DNA of 64,000 bases from an uncultured Lachnospira sp. (GTDB taxonomy: Bacteria > Bacillota > Clostridia > Lachnospirales > Lachnospiraceae). Shown here piece by piece: positions 17,271 to 26,271 of this stretch (position 1 is the first letter of the stretch; the number at the start of each line of letters is the position of its first letter). Where the stretch lies: positions 62,001 through 126,000 of the forward strand of contig CAJUTV010000003.1 of NCBI GenBank assembly GCA_910589305.1, written 5' to 3'. The position numbers were made by a program, and so were the translations under genes. The notes under the pieces were generated by a model. That model was not told the origin of the DNA. It saw only the letters and a list, made by a program, of their open reading frames with translations, and did not search any database.

Positions 17271-19484
17271 ATGGCGGAATTAACTACAATTAAAAATAAT
17301 CTTGTATTCGGTTTAGATATTGGAACAAGGAGTATTGTTGGGGTTGTAGGGTATCTTGAACATAATATATTTAATGTTGTAGCGATGGCGCAAAAAGAGC
17401 ATGATACAAGAGCAATGATAGATGGACAGATACATGATATATATAAGGTTGGCGATACCATTCGCAAAGTGAAAGTAAACCTTGAAAATCAGCTTGATTT
17501 TGTATTGACAGACGTATGTATTGCTGCTGCCGGACGTGTTTTAAAAACGATTAATGCCTCAGCAGAATATAAATTTGAAGAAGAAACCAGAGTAAATCAA
17601 GAACATATATACTCATTGAATCTTTTGGCAATTGAGACTGCTCATGCACAAATTAACGGTGACAATGAAGAAATTAAATTTTATTGTGTGGGAAGTACAC
17701 CCATTAATTATAAATTAAATACATTTGATATCAGTAATCTTGAAGGTCATAAGGCAAATAAAATTGGTGTGGAATTGATTGCTACTTTTTTGCCGGAAGA
17801 AGTAGTTGATGGATTGTATGAAGCTGTAGAATATGCAGGGCTTCATGTGGCAAGTCTTACATTGGAGCCAATTGCTGCAATGAATGTAGCGATTCCAGAA
17901 CAATACAGACTTCTTAATATTGGCTTAATTGATGTTGGTGCTGGTACTTCAGATATATGTATCACAAAAGATGGCAGTATTATGGCATATGGAATGATTC
18001 CATTTGCAGGAGATGAAATTACAGAAGTAATTGCAAAAACCTATCTTGTGGATTTTAACACAGCAGAAAAGATTAAAATATCAGCCAGCAATAAAGACAA
18101 TGAGAAAATAACGTTTCAGGATATTATGGGGCTTAAGCAGGAAGTTCAATCGGAAGATGTCCATAAAGCTATTTACTCTGTGATTAATAAAATGGCAAAG
18201 GCAACGGCTGAAAAAATTAGAAAATTAAACGGCGGTAAGTCTGTCAATGCAGTTTTTGTTGTGGGCGGCGGCGGCAAGATGCCAGAGTACACCAGTTTAA
18301 TTGCCAAACATTTAGGTATTGCCAGTGAACGTGTGGCTATAAGAGGAGAAGAGGTTTTAACCAGTATTAATTTTAGAGTGGACGATTTTAAAAAGGATTC
18401 TTTATATGTTACTCCTGTTGGAATCTGTACCAATTATTATCTGCAAAAAAATAGTTTTGTGTTTGTCACAGTCAATAATGAGCGTATCAAGATGTATGAT
18501 AATAATCATTTAACGGTTGTGGATGCCGTTATGCAGGTTGGTTTTCCAAATGAAAAATTATTCCCAAGACGCGGAGCTGAAATTACATTTACTATTAATG
18601 GAAAGACAAGGCTTGTAAGAGGTTTGCCAGGTGAGGGCGCTATTGTAAAGCTCAATGGAAAATTGGCTAATTTAAGCACATCTATTGAACAAAATGATAT
18701 TATTGAGATAACAGAGTCTACCATTGGCGAAGCGGCGCATATAACAATAGGTCAGTTAGATGAATTTAAGGCAACGGTGTCTTTTAATGTCAATGATAAG
18801 AATATTTTGTGTCCACGATTTGCTTATGTCAACGGTGAATTAAAATCTGAATATTATGAGATTGTTAGCGGCGATACAATCATTATGGAAAATTATTATA
18901 CGATAGAGCAATTGTTTGCATTTCTTGATTTAGACCTTGCTAATTTAGATATTTATGTCAATAATGAACGCGCTGACAAAGATACAAAAGTATATGAAAA
19001 TTTTACCGTGAAGACAAGTGAACATGACAATACCATTTCGTATAAAGATTTGCCAGAAGATGATACATACTATGAAAAGAAATCAAAAAAGACCGATGAG
19101 CAAGTATTTACGCCTGAAATGGCAGAAAAAATGATTGCACAATACAATCATAATGGTGATGATAAACCGTATGCTGACAGCAGAAGTACGGATTCTATGC
19201 CCGATAAAAATAATGTGATGATGGAGAATCCTTCCGTTGCTGATAATAATACTGCTGTGGATAAAACGTCGATTTCTAAAAATATTGTAATACTTATCAA
19301 TAATCAGCCAGTTACGCTTAAAGGCAAAGCTTCTTATGTGCTTGTGGATTTGTTTGATTTTTATGAGTTTGATTTGACAAAACCACATGGCAGTGCTGTT
19401 GTATTAAAGTTAAATGGTGCTGTAAGTGAATATATGGCTCCATTACATGACGGTGATGTTGTAGACTTATACTGGGAGCCATAA
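17271..19484 (+). CDS. Large FtsA-like actin-fold cell-division protein
   Basis: A 737-residue protein with an FtsA/SHS2 actin-like fold in its first 380 residues: phosphate-1 motif FGLDIGTRSIVG (13-24), the FtsA insertion region, phosphate-2 LIDVGAGTSDICI, and the adenosine motif VFVVGGGGKMPEY. The C-terminal 350 residues hold repeated beta-rich modules, each with an NGK/NNQ turn and a KLNG...D-I/V-V hairpin, near residues 437-495 and 671-737. This is nearly twice the length of typical FtsA (about 420). GGAGGG fixes the start at ATG 17271; an upstream extension to 17055 reads through leader hairpins. It probably acts at the division site or in cell shape; the partner is unknown. No ftsZ is nearby. 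Confidence 0.8.
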   Translation: MAELTTIKNNLVFGLDIGTRSIVGVVGYLEHNIFNVVAMAQKEHDTRAMIDGQIHDIYKVGDTIRKVKVNLENQLDFVLTDVCIAAAGRVLKTINASAEYKFEEETRVNQEHIYSLNLLAIETAHAQINGDNEEIKFYCVGSTPINYKLNTFDISNLEGHKANKIGVELIATFLPEEVVDGLYEAVEYAGLHVASLTLEPIAAMNVAIPEQYRLLNIGLIDVGAGTSDICITKDGSIMAYGMIPFAGDEITEVIAKTYLVDFNTAEKIKISASNKDNEKITFQDIMGLKQEVQSEDVHKAIYSVINKMAKATAEKIRKLNGGKSVNAVFVVGGGGKMPEYTSLIAKHLGIASERVAIRGEEVLTSINFRVDDFKKDSLYVTPVGICTNYYLQKNSFVFVTVNNERIKMYDNNHLTVVDAVMQVGFPNEKLFPRRGAEITFTINGKTRLVRGLPGEGAIVKLNGKLANLSTSIEQNDIIEITESTIGEAAHITIGQLDEFKATVSFNVNDKNILCPRFAYVNGELKSEYYEIVSGDTIIMENYYTIEQLFAFLDLDLANLDIYVNNERADKDTKVYENFTVKTSEHDNTISYKDLPEDDTYYEKKSKKTDEQVFTPEMAEKMIAQYNHNGDDKPYADSRSTDSMPDKNNVMMENPSVADNNTAVDKTSISKNIVILINNQPVTLKGKASYVLVDLFDFYEFDLTKPHGSAVVLKLNGAVSEYMAPLHDGDVVDLYWEP

Positions 19485-19509
19485 GAGCAGAAAGGATTGA
19501 GCTACAGAT

Positions 19510-20307
19510 ATGAGAATGATGACACTTGCAAGTGGAAGCAGTGGAAATTGTATATATATTGGTTCACAAAATACACATATATTAATTGATTCAGGCATTA
19601 CTAGAAAACGAATTATGGAAGGGTTAGCTAAGGTCAATATCAAGCTTTCAGAAATCTCAGCAATTTTTGTAACGCATGAACATTCAGACCATGTAAAAGG
19701 TCTTGGTGTTATCACAAGAAATGATGAAATTCCAATATATTGTACCAATGGAACAAAAGAAGGTATTTGTCGTCTAGGCGGAATGGGTGAAATTGATGAA
19801 TCATTATTGCACACCATTGCTGCAGATAATAAATATATGGTTGGTGATTTGTGTATACATCCTTTTACAGTGTCACATGATGCGAAAGAGCCTGTTGCAT
19901 ACACCGTTGAGTGCAGCGGCAAAAAAGCAGGAGTTGTCACAGATTTAGGCTGTTATGATGATTATATTGTTCAGCATATGAAAGGGTGTCATTCTATATT
20001 AGTTGAAGCTAACCACGATGTAAATCTGCTGCAAGTCGGCAGTTATCCTTATTATTTAAAACAGCGTATTTTAAGCAATAAAGGGCATCTGTCCAATGAG
20101 TTGTGCGGAAGATTAATTGATACATTATTACATAAAGATATCAGCAATATTATACTAGGTCATTTAAGCAAAGAAAATAATTATGATAAATTAGCTTTTG
20201 AAACTGTAAAATGTGAAATTGATTTAAGTGCAAGTGATTATAAATCAAATGATTTTAATATATTGGTTGCTTCAAGAACAACACCTTCATGTATGGTGGA
20301 CGTGTGA
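19510..20307 (+). CDS. MBL-fold hydrolase, WalJ/YycJ family
   Basis: A 265-residue metallo-beta-lactamase fold protein. The metal motif HEHSDH is at residues 56-61, in the context IFVTHEHSDHVKGLGVI, and the N-terminus LASGSSGNCIYIGS is characteristic of the YycJ/WalJ group. Later metal ligands appear in TVSHDAKEP and HLSKENN. Family members act as nucleases linked to DNA replication or cell-wall control. Here it follows the FtsA-like gene by 25 bases, without the walRK genes seen in bacilli. The protein family is clear, but the substrate is not. Confidence 0.88.
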   Translation: MRMMTLASGSSGNCIYIGSQNTHILIDSGITRKRIMEGLAKVNIKLSEISAIFVTHEHSDHVKGLGVITRNDEIPIYCTNGTKEGICRLGGMGEIDESLLHTIAADNKYMVGDLCIHPFTVSHDAKEPVAYTVECSGKKAGVVTDLGCYDDYIVQHMKGCHSILVEANHDVNLLQVGSYPYYLKQRILSNKGHLSNELCGRLIDTLLHKDISNIILGHLSKENNYDKLAFETVKCEIDLSASDYKSNDFNILVASRTTPSCMVDV

Positions 20308-20372
20308 TAAATGGTGTTTAATCTTATCAAGGAAGTCTTTTGCTTTAATATCATAAAGATATAAGGGGCAAA

Positions 20373-20405
20373 GGCTTGCTTATTAGGCAATAGCAGCCAG
20401 CCTAA
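20373..20405 (+). promoter_or_regulatory. Interleaved stems before the ACT-domain gene
   Basis: GGCTTGCT (20373-20380) can pair with AGCAGCC (20392-20398, imperfectly), and TTAGGC (20383-20388) with GCCTAA (20400-20405). The pairs overlap in a-b-a'-b' order, 15 bases before the GAGGAG ribosome-binding site. Short arms make this tentative. Confidence 0.3.
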
Positions 20406-20430
20406 AAATAATATAGAAATGAGGAGTGGT

Positions 20431-20703
20431 ATGAAAAAGTGTGTTATTACGGTGGTAGGAAAAGATACAGTCGGTATTATTGCTAAGGTATGCACGTACC
20501 TTGCCGAGACAAAAATCAATATTCTTGATATATCACAAACGATTGTATCTGGGTATTTTAATATGATGATGATAGTCGATGTAGCACAGTCTAATAAAAC
20601 ATATGACGAGGTTATCAATGACCTTGATAAAATTGGAGAAGGTATAGGGGTTTTAATTAAATGTCAGAGAGAAGAAATATTTGATAGGATGCATCGAATA
20701 TAA
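20431..20703 (+). CDS. ACT-domain protein (UPF0237 family)
   Basis: A 90-residue stand-alone ACT domain: KKCVITVVGKDTVGIIAKVCTY-type start (shown here in part), then INILDISQTIVSGYFNMMMI. ACT domains bind small ligands, often amino acids. GAGGAG precedes ATG 20431. Only 27 bases separate it from the PFL-like gene, and this pair is conserved in many Firmicutes (YkuL/YchF-independent UPF0237-UPF0210 pair), suggesting the ACT protein regulates or senses a ligand for its partner. The ligand is unknown. Confidence 0.9.
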   Translation: MKKCVITVVGKDTVGIIAKVCTYLAETKINILDISQTIVSGYFNMMMIVDVAQSNKTYDEVINDLDKIGEGIGVLIKCQREEIFDRMHRI

Positions 20704-20730
20704 AAAGTGTGGTATAAAGCGAGGATTGAC

Positions 20731-22095
20731 ATGATTAATATTTTTGAAGTAAATGAAACCAATAAAATGGTAGAACAAGAAAATCTTGATGTCCGAACAA
20801 TAACAATGGGAATTAACTTGTTGGATTGTGCCAGTGACAATCTTTTAGAAGTCAATGAAAAAATATTTAATAAAATTACTGCATTGGCAAAAGATTTGGT
20901 TCATACAGGTGAAGAAATAGCCAAAGAGTTTGGCGTTCCTATTGTCAATAAAAGAATTTCTATAACACCAATCTCTTTAGTTGGAGCTGCTGCCTGTAAG
21001 TCGTCAAAAGATTATGTGACGATTGCTAGGACATTAGACAGAGCGGCTAAACAAGTTGGCATCAATTTTATTGGCGGTTATTCAGCCATTGTTTCTAAAG
21101 GAATGACGGCTAGCGATAAATTTCTTATTGAGTCGATTCCAGAAGCATTGGCATGTACTGATTTTGTATGCAGTTCAGTCAATGTAGGTTCAACAAAAAC
21201 AGGTATTAATATGGATGCTGTAAGACTGATGGGAACGATTATAAAACAGACTGCCATGCAGACAAAAGAGAGGGATTCAATTGGCTGTGCAAAACTTGTT
21301 GTTTTATGCAATGCACCAGATGACAATCCATTTATGGCAGGTGCCTTTCACGGCGTATCAGAAGACGATGCCATTATCAATGTCGGCGTCAGCGGACCAG
21401 GTGTTGTAAAGTATGCTCTGGAAAAAGTACGTGGAGAAAGTTTTGAAGTACTTTGTGAGACCATTAAAAAGACAGCATTTAAAATTACAAGAGTAGGACA
21501 GCTTGTTGCACAAGAAGCGTCACAAAGACTTGGCATTCCATTTGGCATTATTGATTTATCGCTTGCTCCAACGCCAGCGATAGGCGATAGTGTGGCAGAT
21601 ATATTAAAAGAAATTGGTCTTGAACAGGCTGGAGCACCTGGCACAACTGCCGCTTTAGCAATGCTTAACGACCAAGTGAAAAAAGGCGGTGTTATGGCTT
21701 CCTCTTATGTAGGTGGTTTAAGCGGAGCATTTATACCAGTCAGTGAAGACCAAGGTATGATTGATGCAGTAAAGGCGGGGTCTTTGACGATTGAAAAATT
21801 GGAGGCAATGACGTGTGTGTGTTCCGTTGGCTTGGATATGATAGCTATACCAGGTGATACCAAGCCATCTACCATATCGGGCATTATTGCAGACGAGGCA
21901 GCAATTGGCATGGTAAATCAAAAAACAACAGCCGTTCGCGTTATTCCTGTTATTGGAAAAGGTGTCGGCGATACGGTTGAATTTGGCGGATTGCTTGGCT
22001 ATGCACCAATTATGCCAGTTAATTCATTTGACTGTGCGGCGTTTATTAATAGGACAGGGCGGATTCCTGCACCGATTCATAGTTTTAAAAATTAA
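20731..22095 (+). CDS. PFL family protein (UPF0210/DUF711)
   Basis: A 454-residue protein of the UPF0210 family, distantly related in fold to pyruvate formate-lyase and ribonucleotide reductase barrels. Conserved stretches include VRTITMGINLLDCAS, FIGGYSAIVSKGMT, NVGVSGPGVVKYAL, FGIIDLSLAPTPA and GAPGTTAALAMLNDQVKKGG. Length matches the family. It pairs with the upstream ACT-domain gene. No glycyl-radical motif is seen, so it is not a functional PFL. Biochemical role is unknown. GAGGA precedes ATG 20731. Confidence 0.9.
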   Translation: MINIFEVNETNKMVEQENLDVRTITMGINLLDCASDNLLEVNEKIFNKITALAKDLVHTGEEIAKEFGVPIVNKRISITPISLVGAAACKSSKDYVTIARTLDRAAKQVGINFIGGYSAIVSKGMTASDKFLIESIPEALACTDFVCSSVNVGSTKTGINMDAVRLMGTIIKQTAMQTKERDSIGCAKLVVLCNAPDDNPFMAGAFHGVSEDDAIINVGVSGPGVVKYALEKVRGESFEVLCETIKKTAFKITRVGQLVAQEASQRLGIPFGIIDLSLAPTPAIGDSVADILKEIGLEQAGAPGTTAALAMLNDQVKKGGVMASSYVGGLSGAFIPVSEDQGMIDAVKAGSLTIEKLEAMTCVCSVGLDMIAIPGDTKPSTISGIIADEAAIGMVNQKTTAVRVIPVIGKGVGDTVEFGGLLGYAPIMPVNSFDCAAFINRTGRIPAPIHSFKN

Positions 22096-22100
22096 ATGAT

Positions 22101-22155
22101 ATTTTATTTAGAGTGTAGACAAAAAAATAATTAAAATTAATATGCTAAATAAAAT
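22101..22155. terminator. AT-rich inverted repeat between convergent genes
   Basis: ATTTTATTTAG (22101-22111) and CTAAATAAAAT (22145-22155) are perfect 11-base inverted repeats flanking a 33-base AT-rich spacer. They lie in the 63-base gap between the convergent PFL-like and tmcAL genes, where a bidirectional terminator would be expected. The stem is weak, so the role is tentative. Confidence 0.4.
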
Positions 22156-22158
22156 GTT

Positions 22159-23460
22159 TCACCTATCTGTTCTAAAAAGCCGAGAGGACATATTGCCAGA
22201 TTGAATATAATCATTTAATATTGAAATATCATGCTGCATTTTATAGACATTATTGTAGATAGTTGCAGCATGGATATCCATAAATAACAAATCTTTATAA
22301 TCGGCAGTCTTTGTCACGATTGGGACAGATACAGTCCTTTTGATGGATTTTAAATAAGCCCTTCCCTTTTGATTAAATCCTAAAATTTTAATATAGGGAA
22401 GCGTGTCATACAGTGTACTTTTTTCTTTGTCAAAGCCAAGAATAATCCGAAATAAGATACGTTTGATTCGTGATAAAGCATAATTTTTTGTCTTGATGCT
22501 CTCTGCGAAACTTGAAAAAGAATAGTTACAGCTTCCAGCGTACCATTTTATTGTATGGTTATAAATAGAAGCTGCCAATTCTGGTGTGATATCCGTAAAT
22601 TGCATCATATGCTGTACAAAATAATTTTTGGCTGATAAAACAAGACTTTTTGTAGATTGATATTGCCTGCTTTCAGCTTCAAATAGTATAGTGCTTAATT
22701 GAAACCATAAAAGCGAAGAAAAATCATCTGCATAAATAAAGTTTTTGTCTTTTGATTGATTCTGGTAAGTCTCTATTGATTGAAGTGTTGATGGAGGAAT
22801 ATAAGAATCAATAGGCGTCTTTTTTTTAAGTGCTTCACGTATACCAGAAGCACTTAAATACAATCCTTTATCTGAATCATTATGATATCCATTGCCAGCT
22901 CTCATAATAGTAAATGGTTTTATATCAAAGTTGTTTTTTAGAATCGCTTTGATATATTCCACACCTAAAATATTATTGGGTTCTTCTAATATTTTGCCAT
23001 AATCTGCCCCCAAAATGTTGGTGACAGCCATGTTTCTTGATTTGGCAAAGGAATTGCCAAGTGCCAAATATTTTTTTAGTGAATTTTTATAAGCAATACT
23101 ATCATTTGTTAAAAAGGCTGCTATTGTGTGGAGTTTGTCTATACGATTACATTCACTGCCAAAACAGATGCTGTCTATATGCAGAGCGTGACATATAGAT
23201 AGAGCGCCTTTGGCAAAGTGTTCCGCACTTGAAAGAGCATAGCAGGCAGGCAGTTCTACAACAAAATCAATCCCACAATCTAAAGCAATTTGTGCTCTTG
23301 TAAATTTGTCTAATATAGCTGGTTCACCGCGCTGTACATAGTCTCCGCTCATTACAGCAATGACACATTCTGCATTGGATATGCGCAGTGCCTCCTGTAT
23401 ATGATATATATGACCGTTGTGCAGTGGGTTGTATTCACAGATGATGCCCAGTGCTTTCAT
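22159..23460 (-). CDS. tmcAL: tRNA(Met) cytidine acetate ligase
   Basis: A 433-residue protein of the TmcAL/YlbM family, which forms ac4C at the wobble position of elongator tRNA-Met using acetate and ATP. The nucleotidyltransferase motif ICEYNPLHNGHIYHI (HNGH at 14-17) and SGDYVQRGEPAILDK are near the N-terminus, with KGLYLSASGIREALK matching the second conserved block. The true start is at 23460; a longer frame to 23535 runs through a repeated leader. It is the only minus-strand gene in this part, with its own promoter and a type-A leader. Use of acetate fits the neighbouring pta-ackA genes, though this may be coincidence. Confidence 0.9.
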   Translation of the reverse strand: MKALGIICEYNPLHNGHIYHIQEALRISNAECVIAVMSGDYVQRGEPAILDKFTRAQIALDCGIDFVVELPACYALSSAEHFAKGALSICHALHIDSICFGSECNRIDKLHTIAAFLTNDSIAYKNSLKKYLALGNSFAKSRNMAVTNILGADYGKILEEPNNILGVEYIKAILKNNFDIKPFTIMRAGNGYHNDSDKGLYLSASGIREALKKKTPIDSYIPPSTLQSIETYQNQSKDKNFIYADDFSSLLWFQLSTILFEAESRQYQSTKSLVLSAKNYFVQHMMQFTDITPELAASIYNHTIKWYAGSCNYSFSSFAESIKTKNYALSRIKRILFRIILGFDKEKSTLYDTLPYIKILGFNQKGRAYLKSIKRTVSVPIVTKTADYKDLLFMDIHAATIYNNVYKMQHDISILNDYIQSGNMSSRLFRTDR

Positions 23461-23546
23461 AAAAATCCTCGTTTCTGTGTTGCTTTTTGTGTAAGAATAG
23501 TTCATTCTTTTTGGTAACTTTGTGTCAAGCAGCACACAGACACAAA
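23461..23546 (-). repeat. Type-A leader element, copy A1 (before tmcAL)
   Basis: On the minus strand, TTTGTGTC (23546-23539) pairs with GACACAAA (23526-23519). The loop sequence TGTGCTGCTT (23536-23527) is complementary to AAGCAACACA (23485-23476) with one mismatch, directly before the ribosome-binding segment GAAACGAGG. In place of the third TTTGTG segment this copy has TTACACAAA, the reverse complement of TTTGTGTAA in copy A5. The element begins at the predicted 5' end of the mRNA. Confidence 0.75.
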
Positions 23547-23554
23547 GTGCTAGT

Positions 23555-23582
23555 ATAATATAAAATAAATGTTTGATTACAA
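23555..23582 (-). promoter_or_regulatory. Putative tmcAL promoter
   Basis: Read on the minus strand: TTGTAA (23582-23577), a 16-base spacer and TATTAT (23560-23555). Transcription would start near 23548, at the edge of the type-A element. Confidence 0.5.
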
Positions 23583-23769
23583 GTATTGTATCACAAGTCT
23601 TGTGTGAAGTCCTTTTTATATCAAGAACAAACAGTTAAAATATAGTGTTAAATATCAAATGTGCATTGACTTATAATATGGAAATTATAGTTACAAGTAT
23701 ATCAAAAATATATAAAAAGCACAAGGAGAACATAATAGAAGGAATCATTGAATTACAATAGATTTATCC

Positions 23770-23798
23770 TTGTTTTACCAAAAAAAAAGGTATATAAT
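23770..23798 (+). promoter_or_regulatory. Putative pta promoter
   Basis: TTGTTT (23770-23775), a 17-base spacer and a perfect TATAAT (23793-23798), 47 bases before the pta start, which has AAGGAGG. The remaining divergent gap (23583-23769) is AT-rich and shows nothing else I can name. Confidence 0.6.
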
Positions 23799-23844
23799 TT
23801 ATTCATATTTATTATATTAATTATTTAAGGAGGCATCAATTCTT

Positions 23845-24846
23845 ATGGCATTTATTGACACAATTTATGAGAGAGCAAAGGCAGACAAAAAAACGATTGT
23901 ATTACCAGAATCAATGGATAAAAGAACCTTTGCTGCTGCAGAAAAAATATTAAAAGAAGGTATTGCAAATCTTATTATTATTGGTACAAAAGAAGAGATT
24001 GAAGAAAATAGTAAAGGATATGATATTACAGGAGCAACGATTGTTGACCCATTTAATGACCCAAATAAGCAAAAGTATATTGATAAATTTGTTGAGTTGA
24101 GAGGTAAAAAGGGCGTAACTCCAGAATCAGCAAAAGAGACAATGGAAAAGGATTATATGTATTACGCATGTTTGATGTGCAAGTGCGGTGATGCAGACGG
24201 TGCTGTTTCAGGTGCCTGTCATTCTACAGGAAATACCATTCGTCCAGCACTTCAGCTGTTAAAGACAAAGCCAGGAATCAGCAGTGTATCAGGCTTTTTC
24301 CTTATGGAAGTTCCAGATTGTGAACTTGGCGAAAATGGATTGTTTGTATTTGCAGACTGTGCAGTTAATCCAGACCTTGATTCAGAAAAGCTTGCAGAAG
24401 TGGCTGCATTATCAGCAGGTTCATTTGAAAGTTTTGTAGGTGCAAAATCAAAAGTTGCCATGTTGTCTTTTTCATCATATGGCAGTGCTAAACATGACAG
24501 AGTTACAATGGTAGCGGATGCTGTTAAGATTGCAAAAGAAAAATATCCAGATATAGCCGTTGATGGTGAACTTCAATTAGATGCGGCACTTGTTCCTGAG
24601 GTGGCAGCATTAAAAGCACCAGACAGCGAAGTTGCCGGAAAAGCAAATACATTGGTATTTCCATCGCTTGAGGCTGGAAATATCGGCTATAAATTGGTTC
24701 AAAGACTTGCTAAGGCAGGTGCTTATGGTCCTGTTCTTCAAGGTCTTTCTATGCCTGTCAACGACCTTTCAAGAGGCTGTTTTGCAGAAGATATTGTAGG
24801 TGTTGTAGCAATGACCGCTGTTCAGGCACAAGATGCTTCTAAATAA
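23845..24846 (+). CDS. pta: Phosphate acetyltransferase
   Basis: A 333-residue short-form Pta converting acetyl-CoA and phosphate to acetyl phosphate. It starts MAFIDTIYERAKADKKTIVLPES and contains GDADGAVSGACHSTGNTIRPAL, GFFLMEVP, VAMLSFSSYGSAK and VDGELQLDAALVPEVA, in part longer blocks typical of PTA_PTB enzymes. It lacks the N-terminal regulatory domain of the E. coli enzyme. ackA follows after 94 bases. Together they generate ATP and acetate in fermentation. Confidence 0.96.
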   Translation: MAFIDTIYERAKADKKTIVLPESMDKRTFAAAEKILKEGIANLIIIGTKEEIEENSKGYDITGATIVDPFNDPNKQKYIDKFVELRGKKGVTPESAKETMEKDYMYYACLMCKCGDADGAVSGACHSTGNTIRPALQLLKTKPGISSVSGFFLMEVPDCELGENGLFVFADCAVNPDLDSEKLAEVAALSAGSFESFVGAKSKVAMLSFSSYGSAKHDRVTMVADAVKIAKEKYPDIAVDGELQLDAALVPEVAALKAPDSEVAGKANTLVFPSLEAGNIGYKLVQRLAKAGAYGPVLQGLSMPVNDLSRGCFAEDIVGVVAMTAVQAQDASK

Positions 24847-24940
24847 AAAATGAATGAATATTGTGAAATCAAATAGTATGCACATGATTGTGTATAAAAT
24901 AGATACAATTTTAAAATAACATAGAAATGGGGATTATATA

Positions 24941-26140
24941 ATGAATATTTTAGTATTAAACTGTGGAAGTTCATCATTAAAATATCAGCTTATTAATATG
25001 GACGATGAGAGCGTCATTGCAAAAGGACTTGTAGAGCGAATTGGTATTGAGGGTTCTGTTCTTACACATAAACCAGCAGGAAAGGACAAGTATGTTGTTG
25101 AGACACCAATGAAAGACCACAATATTGCAGTAAAGCTTGTTCTTGATGCTCTGATTGACAGTGAGCATGGTGTTATTAAGAGTACGGATGAAATTACAGC
25201 AGTGGGACATCGTGTTCTTCATGCAGGTGAAAAATATATTGAATCATGTGTTGTGACAGAAGATGTAAAAAAGGTTGTAAGAGAATGTTTTGATTTGGGA
25301 CCTTTGCACAATCCAGCAAACTTAATTGGTATTGAGGCAATTGAGGCAGCTATGCCTGGCAAGATGAATGTTGCTGTCTGGGATACAGCCTTTGGCGGCA
25401 CAATGCCACCAAAAGCATATCTTTATGCAATTCCTCGTGAATATTATGAAAAATATGGTGTTAGAAGATATGGTTTTCATGGTACAAGTCATAGTTTTGT
25501 ATCAAAAGAGACGATTAAATTTGCAAATCTTGACCCAAAGACAGCAAAAGTAATTGTGTGTCATCTTGGAAATGGTGCATCTATTTCTGCATCGGTTGGC
25601 GGTAAATGTGTTGATACATCAATGGGACTTACACCGCTTGAAGGTCTTATTATGGGCACACGTTCTGGTGATTTAGACCCTGCTATTTTGGAATATCTTT
25701 GCAATCATGAAAATCTTTCAATCAGTGAAATGCTTAATATTTTAAATAAAAAATCAGGCGTACTTGGCATGTCTGGCGGAGTTTCAAGCGATTTCAGAGA
25801 CTTAGAGGCAGCAGCCGATGAAGGAAATGAAGTGGCTAAAGTTACACTGGAAGCATATGCTTATAGAGTTGCAAAATATATTGGTGCATATACAGCAGCA
25901 ATGAACGGTGTGGATGCCATTACATTTACAGCGGGTGTCGGTGAAAATGCAGCATGGTTAAGGCCAATGGTGGTACAGTATCTTGGTTATCTTGGCGTTT
26001 GTCTGGACGAGGAAGCAAGCAAAAAAGCATGTGGAGAGTGCGGAATTATATCAACACCTGATTCTAAGGTAAAACTTTGTGTAATTCCAACAAATGAAGA
26101 GCTTGCTATTGCAAGAGAGACATTAGCACTCGTTCAGTAA
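24941..26140 (+). CDS. ackA: Acetate kinase
   Basis: A 399-residue ASKHA-fold kinase transferring phosphate from acetyl phosphate to ADP. Motifs: NCGSSSLKYQL (6-16), GHRVLHAGE, WDTAFGGTMP, RRYGFHGTSH, VCHLGNGASI, MGTRSGDLDP and FTAGVGENA. Length matches the family. ATGGGG precedes the start. It completes the pta-ackA pathway; the reverse reaction would activate acetate. Confidence 0.97.
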   Translation: MNILVLNCGSSSLKYQLINMDDESVIAKGLVERIGIEGSVLTHKPAGKDKYVVETPMKDHNIAVKLVLDALIDSEHGVIKSTDEITAVGHRVLHAGEKYIESCVVTEDVKKVVRECFDLGPLHNPANLIGIEAIEAAMPGKMNVAVWDTAFGGTMPPKAYLYAIPREYYEKYGVRRYGFHGTSHSFVSKETIKFANLDPKTAKVIVCHLGNGASISASVGGKCVDTSMGLTPLEGLIMGTRSGDLDPAILEYLCNHENLSISEMLNILNKKSGVLGMSGGVSSDFRDLEAAADEGNEVAKVTLEAYAYRVAKYIGAYTAAMNGVDAITFTAGVGENAAWLRPMVVQYLGYLGVCLDEEASKKACGECGIISTPDSKVKLCVIPTNEELAIARETLALVQ

Positions 26141-26271
26141 AAGTAGCAGTAAGCATGTTATTACGTTTGGCAATATAGAATAAAATTGCTATGACCTATA
26201 ATATGTAAAATTTTTATTGACAAATAACATATAGGTGCGTATAATAGGAAAAGTGTGAATTGGAGACAATT

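Noticed and set aside
23461..23535. A shared MLLDTKL peptide extending tmcAL and the FlhB-like gene
   Set aside because: It comes from translating the type-A repeat; the frame relative to the gene differs in the other copies, so it is not a conserved protein part.
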